From the NCBI GenBank assembly GCA_021613375.1, contig CM038728.1, positions 34,029,799 through 34,093,798 on the forward strand: a stretch of DNA of 64,000 nt. The letters run 5' to 3'. This DNA comes from Megaleporinus macrocephalus (taxonomy: Eukaryota > Chordata > Actinopteri > Characiformes > Anostomidae). The notes below the pieces were generated by a model. It was given only the letters and a program-made list of their open reading frames with translations, was not told the origin of the DNA and searched no databases. Made by a program: the position numbers and the translations under genes. Shown piece after piece: positions 33,966-45,350 of this stretch (the first letter of the stretch is position 1; each line of letters starts with the position of its first letter).

Positions 33966-34956
33966 AAGATGTGATGTTTCTTCTTGTTGAGCAATACAAA
34001 TATTTAAAAGTCTTCAAGGTCAACGAATCATGAACCCAAACAAACCTCAGTGGCACATGCCCAGATCCCAGGCCAGTGTTTCAATAGGCTGGAGTGAATA
34101 AGCCTACAGTGTACAAGAGCTGCTGGAGCTTTAGACTGTGTTTGAAAAGGTTCGGCTTTGGAAATGTTTTCTTCTCCGTATTCTCCTCTGATGCCAAAAG
34201 ATATAATGCGTTATCTTTCAACATACTGGCTTCTGAGGAAGCGAGAGTTTGATATGAAATCCTCCCTTTTCCTGGGATGCTTTTGTAGAACGTTTTCAAT
34301 ACCACTCTTCATTTTTTTCTTTTTTTTTCTGGTGGTTTCAGAGAAATGAAGGAAGATAAAACGTGAAGTAAACAGGGAGAAACGGGGGGGAGTAAAAAAA
34401 GAAGCCCGGCTGGAATGAGCTATTTATTCCTTCTATTCTGCCCGCCCCACATGCACCGGCCTTCAAGAAGCAGATGGCTTCCCATCCTTTTAGGCGATAA
34501 TATATGAAGTGCTCTCATAAAACCTAATGACGGTCGCGTTTTCACTGCCACACATCCCTCTTAATGTCTGTGTTATTAGCCACTGGTACCACTGTACACC
34601 GCGCGCTCAGGACGAATGAAAACGCTCCAAGGTCCCTATACAGACAGGATTAATGAACGATAACAAAGCTGTGTGTGATGGTGCTGATGTTTTCCGGGCA
34701 AAGCCTTTCCGGGTCCGGCAGCTGCGGCAATTAAACCCCAGTAATTCTCACCGAACCTTTGGACCGTATCTGCATTCCGATCAGAACTCAGCTTTAAATG
34801 TGATCAGAGAAAGAGGAATTCCAGCAGAATGTTTGGCGTCCAGATCGGAATTAGTATCCAGGTAGATACAGTCGAGCAGGCTCTCCCATTGGCTAGGATT
34901 CAGGAGCTGGTCTAAAGGCCTTTCATGTTGGCTTACCCAGCAGCCAGATCAGGAAT
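33966..34956. other. Unique block, candidate regulatory sequence
   Basis: Repeat-free and balanced. The segment 34,400-34,860 contains TATTTATTCCTTC, CATAAAACCTAATGA and GGCAATTAAACC words and CpGs. The last 60 bp before the array read on the minus strand as GGATTCCTGATCTGGCTGCT-type sequence, possibly the remains of a SINE. Confidence 0.25.
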
Positions 34957-37044
34957 CACTAACCACTACACCACCGTACTGACCACTACACCACCATACT
35001 GACCACTACACCACCATACTAACCACTACTGACCACTACACCACCGTACTGACCACTACACCACCGTACTGACCACTACACCACCGTACTAACCACTACA
35101 CCACCGTACTAACCACTACACCACCATACTAACCACTACACCACCGTACTAACCACTACACCACCATACTAACCACTACACCACCACACTGACCACTACA
35201 CCACCATACTAACCACTACACCACCATACTAACCACTACACCACCACACTAACCACTACACCACCACACTAACCACTACACCACCACACTGACCACTACA
35301 CCACCGTACTGACCACTACACCACCGTACTAACCACTACACCACCGTACTAACCACTACACCACCATACTAACCACTACACCACCATACTAACCACTACA
35401 CCACCATACTAACCACTACACCACCACACTAACCACTACACCACCATACTAACCACTACACCACCGTACTAACCACTACACCACCGTACTAAGCACTACA
35501 CCACCGTACTAACCACTACACCACCACACTAACCACTACACCACCGTACTGACCACTACACCACCATACTAACCACTACACCACCATACTAACCCCTACA
35601 CCACCGTACTAACCACTACACCACCATACTAACCACTACACCACCGTACTAACCACTACACCACCGTACTAAGCACTACACCACCGTACTAAGCACTACA
35701 CCACCACACTAACCACTACACCACCGTACTGACCACTACACCACCGTACTAACCACTACACCACCACACTAACCACTACACCACCACACTAACCACTACA
35801 CCACCGTACTAACCACTACACCACCGTACTAACCACTACACCACCGTACTAACCTCTACACCATCGTACTAACCTCTACACCACCATACTGACCACTACA
35901 CCACCATACTAACCACTACACCACCGTACTAACCACTACACCACCATACTAACCACTACACCACCGTACTAACCACTACACCACCATACTAACCACTACA
36001 CCACCGTACTAACCTCTAAACCATCGTACTAACCTCTACACCACCATACTGACCACTACACCACCATACTAACCACTACACCACCGTACTAACCACTACA
36101 CCATCGTACTAACCTCTACACCACCGTACTAACCACTACACTACTCTATTAACCACTACACCACCATACTAACCACTACACCACCGTACTGACCACTACA
36201 CCACCGTACTAACCACTACACCACCGTACTAACCTCTACACCATCGTACTAACCTCTACACCACCGTACTAACCTCTACACCACCATACTAACCTCTACA
36301 CCACCGTACTAACCTCTACACCACCGTACTAACCACTACACCACCGTACTAACCTCTACACCACCATACTAACCTCTACACCACCATACTAACCACTACA
36401 CCACCGCACTAACCACTACACCACCATACTGACCACTACACCACCATAATAACCACTACACCATCATACTAACCTCTACACCACCATACTAACCTCTACA
36501 CCACCATACTAACCTCTACACCACCGTACTAACCACTACACCACCATACTAACCACTACACCACCATACTAACCACTACACCACCGTACTAACCTCTACA
36601 CCACCATACTAACCTCTACACCACCATACTAACCTCTACACCACCATACTAACCTCTACACCACCGTACTAACCTCTACACCACCATACTAACCTCTACA
36701 CCACCATACTAACCTCTACACCACCGTACTAACCTCTACACCACCATACTAACCTCTACACCACCATACTAACCTCTACACCACCGTACTAACCTCTACA
36801 CCACCATACTAACCTCTACACCACCATACTAACCACTACACCACCGCACTAACCACTACACCACCATATTGACCACTACACCACCATAATAACCACTACA
36901 CCATCATACTAACCACTACACCACCATACTAACCTCTACACCACCATACTAACCACTACACCACCGTACTAACCACTACACCACCATACTGACCACTACA
37001 CCACCATAATAACCACTACACCATCATACTAACCACTACACCAC
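34957..37044 (-). repeat. 20-bp minisatellite with tRNA A-box-like unit, array 2
   Basis: About 104 units of AACCACTACACCACCGTACT, the reverse complement of the array 1 unit at 28.15 kb. From 35,041 to 37,040 the 20-bp register is never lost, although units differ by substitutions (CCGT, CCAT, CCAC; AACC, GACC; CACT, CTCT, AGCA). Higher-order blocks exist: the run CCACCGCACT ... CCACCATAAT at 36,401 recurs at 36,841 (22 units later), and CCACCATAAT again at 37,001. Every frame is interrupted, so there is no coding potential. Confidence 0.97.
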
Positions 37045-37904
37045 TGTGTTCATATATAAATAGTTAAGAAAATATTCTGAAGGTTAGGCTTTCACTTTTT
37101 GGGTTACAAAAGAAAGAAAGAAATAAAGCAGGTTGTGTAAGTGTGGAAAACGTTAACTGACTCTGAGTTTATTTAAGGTCGTCTAAGAGTAGAAGCTATT
37201 TAACCTGCCTCTCTGAGACGGAGGACGCAGTAAGATGTTTCCCATATGCTCCATAATATACACACAACACTAGATTTTCAACCTACTGGGTTTTCTATGG
37301 AGCTCTTCTTCGCAGGTTATCTAATACAGGACAATGTCGAGCCTCTTCACGCGAGCAGTCCGGCCCTCCCTGCCATTTCTACCGGCTCCCGAGAAGAAAG
37401 GCGAAAATGTAAGAAAGCGAGTCCACTCTGGTCGTCTGCAATCTAACCACACTGTAGGTCTGGACTTGTTAAAGCTGATGCGAGATGCTGGGTGAATAGC
37501 AATGCGGCTGCTCTCAGATGCTGCCGCTCGGCGCAATTCAGTGGAGTCATTCTCTATTAGAGGCGAGATTGAAAGGGCTCATCTTGTCTCACACTGGCTC
37601 AGCTGCCATTACCGAGGCAGACAGGCCGACTCTCCTTCGCCTCATTCATACAAATGGCCTTCGCTTTTATTCAGCCATGATTTTTTCCCCCCACCCAACA
37701 CCATGTTTATTCATCTGACCATCTTTCATTCATCCCTCGTTCAGTCTTTAGGTTACTCTGTATGTATTGTGAAATACACTGTATACACTACTCTGTATGT
37801 ATTGTGAAATACTCCTGCCCATGTTTACCGCCCTCTGCTGGTAGGCACTGGCCTTTCACTTAATACCTCCTATGAATCCTGTATATGTAAAACATTATGA
37901 ATGC
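37045..37904. other. Unique block, candidate regulatory sequence
   Basis: The segment 37,260-37,700 is repeat-free and GC-moderate. The part 37,560-37,690 (AGGCGAGATTGAAAGGGCTC, CAGCTGCCATTACCGAGGCA) has the dense, ordered texture of conserved non-coding DNA. A 36-bp stretch with CTCTGTATGTATTGTGAAAT is duplicated at 37,755 and 37,792. A possible CTCF motif follows. Confidence 0.3.
37829..37841 (-). promoter_or_regulatory. Candidate CTCF-binding motif
   Basis: The plus-strand word CGCCCTCTGCTGG is the reverse complement of CCAGCAGAGGGCG, which matches the core of the vertebrate CTCF consensus at every informative position that I remember. Single motif matches occur by chance and also inside fish repeats, so occupancy is unproven. 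Confidence 0.4.
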
Positions 37905-39022
37905 ATTGTATGGCAAAAGCCAAATCTCTGAATTCCGGTGTTCCAATCACTTTCACGTCCACTGGTGTATAAAACCAGCACCTAGTCCTGCAGACTGCTT
38001 CTACACACATTAGTAAAGAGTGGGTCTCTCAGGAGCTCAGTGAACTCCAGCGTGGTACCGTGATAGGACACCACCTGTGCAAGTCCAGTGGTGAAGTTTC
38101 CTCACTACTAAATATTCCACAGTGGACTGTCAGTGGTGTTAGAACAAAGTGGAAGTGATCGAGAACGACAGCAACTCAGACACCAAGTGGTAGAACACGT
38201 ACAATGACAGAGCGGGTCAGCGGATGCTGAGGAGCATAGTGCACAGAGCTCACCAACTTTCTACAGAGTCCATCACTACAGACCTCCAAACTTCATGTGG
38301 CCTTCAGATCAGCTCAAGAACAGAGCGTAGAGAGCTTCATGGAATGGGTCTCCATGGCCGAGCAGCTGCATCCAAGCCTTACATCACCAAGAACAATGCA
38401 GAGCGTCAGATGCAGTGGAGTAAAGCACGCCGCCACTGGACTCTAGAGCAGTGAAGACGTGTTCTCTGGAGTGACCAATCACGCTTCTCCATCTGGGAAT
38501 CTAATGGATGAGTCTGGGTTTGGCGGTTGCCAGGGGAACAGTACTTGTCTGACTGCATTATGCTGAGTGTAAAGTTTGGTGGAGAGGGGATTATGGTGTT
38601 GGGGTGTTTTTCAGGAGGGGACACTATGTGGGGACACTTTGGGGACAACATGGCTGCCCACCAGTGCACAGAGCAGCTCTATAAAGACATGGAGGAGGGA
38701 GTTTGGTGTGGAAGAACTTGACTGGCCTGACCTCAACCTGATAGAACACCTTTGGGATGAATTAGAGCAGAGACTGCGAGCCAGGCGTCCAACATCAGTG
38801 TCTGACCTCACCAATGTGCTTCTGGAAGAACATTCCAGTCAAACATTCCCATAAACACTCTCCTAAACCGTGTGGAGAGACTTCCCAGGAGAGTTGAAGC
38901 TGTTATAGCTGCAAAGGTTGGGCCGACATCGTATTAAACCCTATGGATTAAGAATGGGACGTCGTTCAAGTTCATATACGTGTGAAGCCAGACGAGTGAA
39001 TACTTTTGGTGATATAGTGTAT
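37905..39022 (+). mobile_element. Tc1-like transposon, copy B
   Basis: A nearly full-length copy. The decayed left terminus is near 37,905 (GTATGGCAAAAGC), the right terminus is GAATACTTTTGGTGATATAG followed by TGTAT to 39,022, and a broken transposase lies between. The family inserts at TA sites; TA dinucleotides are present at the ends, but I could not prove a target duplication because the left end is worn. An internal deletion of about 100 bp removes part of the region after the GCFS-type motif. Confidence 0.85.
38020..38937 (+). pseudogene. Broken Tc1-like transposase of copy B
   Basis: The protein belongs to the DD34E Tc1 family: an N-terminal paired-like helix-turn-helix (about 38,020-38,230), a Trp-rich DDE domain (RRHWTLEQ near 38,430, [11 protein letters not shown] near 38,570-38,600) and a C-terminal catalytic region (DLNLIEHLWDELEQRLRARR near 38,730-38,790) ending in VIAAKVGPTSY before TAA at 38,935-38,937. 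The start codon position is GTG. A one-base loss near 38,215 (GAGCGGGTCAGCG) shifts the frame, TGA replaces Trp near 38,452, and about 100 bp are deleted near 38,615. The gene cannot work. Confidence 0.8.
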
Positions 39023-40383
39023 TATGTATGACATATAACTAGGAGCGATATTAAACCATGTTGATTAATGTGGTTGTATTTAAGCTCAGCAGAGTGACAT
39101 TAAGCTGTAAATATCATTGATTTGTTGACAGAAACAGACTCAAGGTCAGTGGAGTCGCCCATTTGATTCATGCCTACAGAAAAATCGGGGGGAAAATAAA
39201 ACCTCCTCTGTTGATCCCACGTCGGGATCGTTTCTTCTCCGAGTGAGCGGCTAGGAAAAGAAGGAACATCAAGCCGGCGGAGGGGAAGGAAATGTATGCA
39301 GTGAATCACATAATTGGAGATATTACTTGAAAGAGACTTGAAAGGAGTCAGCGCGGTTATGGAAATACAGAGGTACTTTGGTTTGTACTGCTGGAAATGC
39401 ATCAGCAAAGATTGTGTTATCGCGTGATAACTGTAAAGAGATTAAGCGTTCCAGGCAGAGACTGGAAGCTGGATTAAATCCCCGTTAAACAGCCTCTTGT
39501 GCAACTCCGACGCTTATTCTAATTCCATATTCTCCACCTTTTGTGAGATTCGCCTTTCAGGCATCTGAAGCAGATACTCCTCGCACAGCTTGATGGCTTT
39601 CTTTGTCAGAGTTTTTCCGCTTTGTGCCGGTTCTGCCGGAGGATTTCGTACTCTACTGGGGAAAAAAATAAATAAATCATACTCACCGGGCGTTCCAGGT
39701 GCTGCTGAAGGGCCAGAAATCCCTCACTTCTCTAATGCGGAGGGCTGGAATTTCACCCAGCTCTCTCTCTCCCAGTTCCCTCCCAGTTTCTGGGCATAGT
39801 CATTCCCACTATAGCTCCTATTTTGTAAGGATTTCCTTGGTAACAATTCCAGGAATGTATAATTCGAACGCAATCCAGAGTTGAATTCCTGGAAGGCGAC
39901 GGTGAAAGGAAGATTTAGGGACATTTCCAGGAAACAGCTCTGAGCCCTCAAATGAGAAACAAAGACAATACATCACCAGGAGGCAGTGAGGCATTTGAGA
40001 GAGAAGGATTAATAGCAGAATGAAGCAACAACAGGAGGAAGATGTAAAATCAACAAAGAAAAAGAAAAAGAACGGATTACATTTCCAAATTTTAAAAAGA
40101 AGTCAATTAGGTGACACTTCCGAAACATCTGAACACGCCGCTGTCGTTTTAAGCTGGACTGAACATGAAGAGGCCGACTGCACAGTTCTGTTACGTTAAC
40201 AGACCCCAGTGACTAGCTAGCAATGTCCTGAATGATAGAAAGAGAGAGAAACAAAGCCATCTTTCACTCCCAGAGAGAAGCTAACTGAATAACAGGGGAA
40301 GAGTTCGCAGAGCCACTTGCTGTCTTGGCCTCCTGGCAATTACTGGCTATAGCATCAGTAGACTTTAGTCTAGAACTTAGTCT

Positions 40384-40387
<4 letters not shown>
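39023..40387. other. Unique sequence, no gene seen
   Basis: Mixed composition without a recognised repeat until the TA run. Open frames of 60-102 codons overlap each other and show no domain. A candidate conserved texture is seen at about 39,100-39,560. Confidence 0.3.

Positions 40388-40433
<46 letters not shown>
40388..40433. repeat. (TA)n microsatellite
   Basis: An uninterrupted TA run of about 22 repeats at the left edge of the degenerate CAGTCTGTGATT array. Confidence 0.95.
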
Positions 40434-40436
<3 letters not shown>

Positions 40437-40920
40437 TTACCAAATCAATGATTCATCCAGTCTCTGATTTACCAAATCAATGATTCATCCAGTCTGTGAT
40501 TGTGATGATCCAGTCTAGGATTAATCCAGGCTGTTATTCTTTCAGCCAGCAATTAATTCAGTCTGTGATTCATCCAGTCTACAATTTACCAAACCCATGA
40601 TTTATCCAGTTTCTCTTTTATTTAGTTATAACCTTGTACAATCTACATTTTCTCAGTCTGCTTTGTACCAAATCAATGATGAACCCAGTCTGTGATTTAT
40701 CTCATTAATCAATTATGAAACCTGCAATAAATCTAGTCTGTGATTCCTCCAGCCTGTGATTTACCAAATCAGGGATTCATCCAGTCTGTAATTTTCTCCA
40801 GTCTGCAACTTAGTCAATCCATTAAATCTGTCAGTCATCCAGTCTTTGATTTACAAAATCAGTGAATGATCCAGTCAGTGATTTTGTCCAATCTTCAATT
40901 CACCAAAGCACTTAGTTATT

Positions 40921-41730
40921 TACATTTACATTAGTGAATTTAGCAGACGCTCTTATCCAGAGCAACTTACAGAAGAGCTGAGTATGTGTTACGGCCCGTC
41001 CCAAACCTCCACCCACTAGAACAATCACAGACACAAAGACTCTCGTCTCGGGTGAATTATTTTGCCATTGAGGAAGCACTGCAGGGATGGTCTCAGCCCA
41101 AAACTATTACAAAAACTTAAAAATAACTTAACCTTAAAAGAGCAAAGAAAAGAAAATACTAAACATAAACATAATCAGACCACCCCAAAAAATAGGCTAC
41201 ACCCTCTACAGCTTCCAAGCTATAAGGGTTTAAGCTTTAGGCCCAGGATTGTACATACTTCTGTAGAGAATCAAACAAATCACAAGAGTTTAGTAACACA
41301 TGGAGAGCATGCCAAACTTCTCCACTTCACAGTCTGGCTGGTCAGGAGGAGGAGCCTAGTGGTAGCTGGTTGACTTGGTTAGAAGCAATCCTTCAACAAC
41401 AGCTCAACGAGTCTCGGTCAGCTCAACAAGCACACCTGTAGACTATTAGATAGTCAGAAGAACGAGGGATCTCGGTGAGGTGAGGGGAAACAGTATGTAC
41501 CTCTAGCGAGTAGAAACAGGTTTAAATCCAAACTACTCTTACTCTCTCAAACACAAGGGCCTGTACTGATACCTGGAGAGAGACAACTCAATATAGGGTT
41601 ATATACAGTACTAGTGCAAACACCCAGAAAGACAGGACTACCTGAGGAGAAGAGAAGAAATATAAGACTACATACAGTAGAGGGGCCAGTATTTAGCCAG
41701 TGCTCCAACCTAGAATCATCCCACCTTATG
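40921..41730 (+). mobile_element. Family D interspersed repeat, copy 2, split by a solo LTR
   Basis: The left part (40,921-40,986) has TTAGCAGACGCTCTTATCCA and GCAACTTACAGAAG. The right part (41,493 to about 41,730) has GTAGAAACAGGTTTAAATCC, CTGTACTGATACCTGGAGAG and GAGAAGAGAAGAAATATAAG. Both match family D copy 1 at 22.96-23.2 kb in order and orientation. Confidence 0.75.
40987..41492. mobile_element. Solo LTR of an LTR retrotransposon
   Basis: The 506-bp insert begins TGTTACGGCCCGTCCC and ends GAGGGGAAACA, so it has the TG...CA ends of an LTR. GTATG occurs directly before (40,982-40,986) and directly after it (41,493-41,497) as a 5-bp target duplication, and the family D repeat continues on both sides. 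TGTTACGG starts are common among fish Gypsy-type LTRs, so Ty3/Gypsy is my guess. A TATA-like CTATAAGG lies near 41,219. No internal domains remain, as expected after LTR-LTR recombination. Confidence 0.8.
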
Positions 41731-43075
41731 ATTCACTCTGATTCATTCCAATAGTAATTCTTTCACTCTGAGATTCATTTAGTCTGTGATTTCCGCAGTC
41801 TGCGACTTATTTAGTCTGCAATTCACCTGATCTGTCATTCATCCCGTCTGGAATTGAGTTTGCAAATGATCCAGTTTCCAATGCATCTAGTCTGCAATTT
41901 ATTCCAAGCACGAATCATCAAACCTGCGATTCACCTGCAATTAACCCAATCTTTGATTTACCCAGTCTGTGATTTACCCAGACTACAATTTACCCAGTTT
42001 CCAACTCCGCTAGCCTGAGCTTTGCCCCACCTATAATTTACACTGTATGTGATTTATCCAGTTTGTGATTAATCCAGCCTGACGTACTGAGTTTGGGACT
42101 TATCCGGTGTGTAATTTATCCAGCTAATTAGTAAATGAGCAGACGCTGTCTGAGTCTGAAGCGCAGGTTAACGGCAGGGAGAGCAGTAAAAGGTGCCAGT
42201 GCTGCTATATTATAGGACCAGCTCATTGATTCATTCAGTCTGTAATTCATCCTGTTTGTAATATATCCCATATATCTGCAACTTACCAGCCTGTGATTCA
42301 CCCAGTTCACAATTTATGCTATCTGTGATTATACCCAGTCTGTAATTCATCCAGTCTGCAATTTACCAACTCAATTATTTATTCAGTCTGTGATTCTCCC
42401 AGTCCGGTCTGTCATTTAACCCATCTGAAATGTATTCAGTCTGTGAATTAACCAGTCTCTGATTTACCAAATCAATGAATTTTCAAGTCTGTGATTGTGA
42501 TGATCCAGTCTAGGATTAATCCAGGCTGTTATTCTTTCAGCCAGCAATTAATTCAGTCTGTGATTTATCCAGTCTACAATTTACCAAACCCATGATTGAT
42601 CCAGTATCTACTTTATTTAGTTATAACCTTGTACAATCTACATTTTCAGTCTGCTATGTACCAAATCAGTCTTTAATTCATCCTGTTTGTAATATATCCC
42701 ATCCGCAACTTACCAGCCTGTGATTCACCCAGTTCCCAATTTATGCTATCTGTGATTATACCCAGTCTGTAATTCATCCAGTCTACAATTTACCAAACCC
42801 ATGATTGATCCAGTTTCTACTTTACTTAGTTATAACCTTGTACAATCTACATTTTCTCAGTCTGCTTTGTACCAAGTCAATGATAAACACAGTCTGTGCT
42901 TTATCTCATTAATCAATTATGAACTCTGTAATAAATCTAGTCTGTGATTCCTCCAGCCTGTGATTTACCAAATCAGAGATTCATCCAGTCTGTAACTTAG
43001 TCAGTCTGCAATCCATTGACTCTGTCATTCATCCAGTCTTCGGGATTTATCTGGTGCGTAATTTATCCGGCTAAT

Positions 43076-44480
43076 TAGTAAATAAGCAGACACTGTCTGA
43101 GTCTAAAGCTCAGGTTAACACCAGGCAAAGCAGTAAAAGGTGCCAGGGCTGCTATATTATAGGACCAGCGTGGAGAACCACTGGACTGAGCCCACTGGAC
43201 AGGCAATGCCTTTGAAGATGAAATGGAACTTTAATAACGTCTTCACTCAAACCCTGGGCAGCGGAGTCCTGTGGCTAGCGAGGCCATTAACTGCTAGCCG
43301 GGTCACATGAACACCGGGGCTGCCCACCCACACGGACAGAAGCCACACATTCACGCACACACACACCTCTCAATTTCCTCCTGTGACACCATAAGAGCTG
43401 TGCTGGGTTACAGGCGGGACGGCCGAGCGGGGATCCGAGCTGATGAGAAGCGGATAGGGCCACGACCAGGCGAGCGACTGCAGAGGCTGACACCTTCAAA
43501 CCCACGACTTAATGGTGTCAACATGAGGGAGAAAGGTCTAGAGTCCAGCTTCTGAGCCAAATCACGGCCTCCATCACCCTCAGCTGTGTTCGGTAATTGC
43601 AGAAATCGCACGGCACTTGCCGCGGACAAGAGAAGAGGGAGAAAAAGAGAAGGGTGGGGAGAAAGAGAGAGAGAGAGAGAGAGGAGGAGGAGGAGGAGGC
43701 AGGGAAACGGTAGGCTCAGCTTCAATCCACTTGACCGGGCAGGTCAAAGGAAATAAATGACTTTCCCCTGACCGAGGCTGTATCCGCCTCATCCACCGTG
43801 TCACCGCCGCTATATTCCTCAGCCAAGGACAGGGGGGCCGCACTCGGCTGCACTTAAACCGGGATATGAAAGAGCAGCTCTCAAAAACACCCCTTTAAGT
43901 CTGTCCGTCAGTCCTGCCGGACCATTGAGCGCCGGGCCGCGGTGCATTTGCCTGGCCGCTAATTGATTCGCATTCACTGCCCGTCGAAGGTCTGGTTGAC
44001 ACCTCACCTTCAGAGAAATGGAGAAAATAGCACAACTACACATCCAGTCAGAGCCAAGGGAAGAAAAACTACAGAGAAGATCTCTCTAACAACCACCTGG
44101 AAGACCTGATAGACCCACCAACACATTTACCTCCCACCGGATAAACAGCACTGTGATCTTTGAGAGATGGAGGAGAACATCAAGCTCCACTCCTGCACCA
44201 GATCTGAGAACGGGTTCTTCACATGTGTTTCTGTCCGTCCGTCCACAACCGTGAGAAGACGCCTCAACGGTATGGGGTCTGAAAGGATGTATAGCTTTTC
44301 AAGAAGATCCTCACCGAGACATCAAACAACAAAGCTGAACAATGAACTGGCCACCCCAGAGTCCAGAACCCCAACATCACTGAGGTTATTTTGATGGTAA
44401 GAAGCAGAAGCAGCTTCTAAGACTTAACATTGGAGGTGAGTTTTCTAGAGGAACTCTAGAAGCTCTAACCAAGGTGAGGA
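43076..44480. other. Unique block with a purine tract, no gene seen
   Basis: The segment 43,180-44,000 is GC-moderate and rich in CpG, with a (GA)n/(GGA)n purine tract at about 43,640-43,700. Open frames on both strands here (60-105 codons) are low-complexity over the purine tract and lack domains. No splice-bounded exon was recognised. Confidence 0.3.
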
Positions 44481-45350
44481 ACCTGGTGACTTCAGGGTCC
44501 ATATCTTCAGTTCCCTAAACGCTGGCAATTAAAATGTAAGGCTTGCTGGAATGGGAATGTCAGCTGCTATTGAAGTGTGGAGCCTCTAGTGGGTCTTCGC
44601 TGATCTACAGAGCTTTACAAGTTCAAATATTAAAGGTTTCCTGAAGATGTCAATGAAAAGTCATGTGTGGTTGGAGAGACGGTTTGAAATCAGTTACTTC
44701 TCAAGTTACAGTACTCTACATTTCTCTGGGTCTCCAGACCTCCAACAAGGGATAGAGATTGTGAGATCCCGGTCCGTACCTCTGGTTCCCTGAAGGCTAG
44801 CAATGAGATTTAGGGCTTGCTGGAACGGGCATGTCAGCTGCTACTGAAGTGTGGAGCCTCTAGTGGGTCTTCGCTGATCTACAGAGCTTTAGAAGATCAA
44901 ATATTGAAGGTTTCCTGAAGATGTCAATGAAAAGTCATGTGTGGTTGGAGAGACGGTTTGAAATCAGTTACTTATTGAGTTACAGTGCTCTACATTTCTC
45001 TGGATCTCCAGACCTCCAACCAGGGATAGAGACTTGTGAGATTCTGGTCCATACTCTGGTTCCCTGAAGGCTAGCAATGAGATTTAGGGCTTGCTGGAAT
45101 GGGCACGTCAGCTGCTATTGAAGTGTGGAGCTTCTAGTGGGTCTTCGCTGATCTACAGAGCTTTAGAAGATCAAATATTGAAGGTTTCCTGAAGATGTCA
45201 ATGAAAAGTCATGTGTGGTTGGAGAGACAGTTACAGTGAGTTACCGTGCTCTACATTTCTCTGGATCTCCAGACCTCCAACAATTGATAGAGACTTTTGA
45301 GATTCTGGTCCATATCTCTGGTTTTCTGATGGCTAGCAATGATATCCTGG
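44480..45350. repeat. 274-bp tandem repeat, about 3.2 copies
   Basis: GCTTGCTGGAA starts at 44,541, 44,815 and 45,089 (274 bp apart each time). Shared blocks are TCAGCTGCTATTGAAGTGTG, TAGTGGGTCTTCGCTGATCT, GGTTTCCTGAAGATGTCAAT, AAAGTCATGTGTGGTTGGAG and CTACATTTCTCTGGATCTCC. Part of the third copy is shortened near 45,230, and a fourth partial copy fades near 45,350. Not coding in any frame. Confidence 0.9.

Larger units (their letters stand above)
40434..43075. repeat. Degenerate CAGTCTGTGATT tandem array with large internal duplications
   Basis: Nearly the whole stretch is made of diverged 18-22 bp units such as ATCCAGTCTGTGATTTACC, CAGTCTACAATTTACCAAA and CAGTCTGCAATT. Larger blocks are duplicated: the run starting GATGATCCAGTCTAGGATTA occurs near 40,502 and 42,498; TTAGTTATAACCTTGTACAA at about 40,621, 42,609 and 42,826; and GCAGTAAAAGGTGCCAG at about 42,185 and 43,131. 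The array is interrupted from about 40,920 to 41,730 by family D copy 2 and a solo LTR. Confidence 0.85.

Noticed and set aside
28151..37044. tRNA genes in the 20-bp arrays
   Set aside because: Only the A-box/D-arm-like part is repeated. There is no anticodon arm, T-arm or B-box at tRNA spacing.
40987..41492. A hAT-like insertion with a 7-bp duplication AGTATGT
   Set aside because: TG...CA ends with a 5-bp GTATG duplication explain the same bases better and fit an LTR. No inverted termini of hAT type are present.
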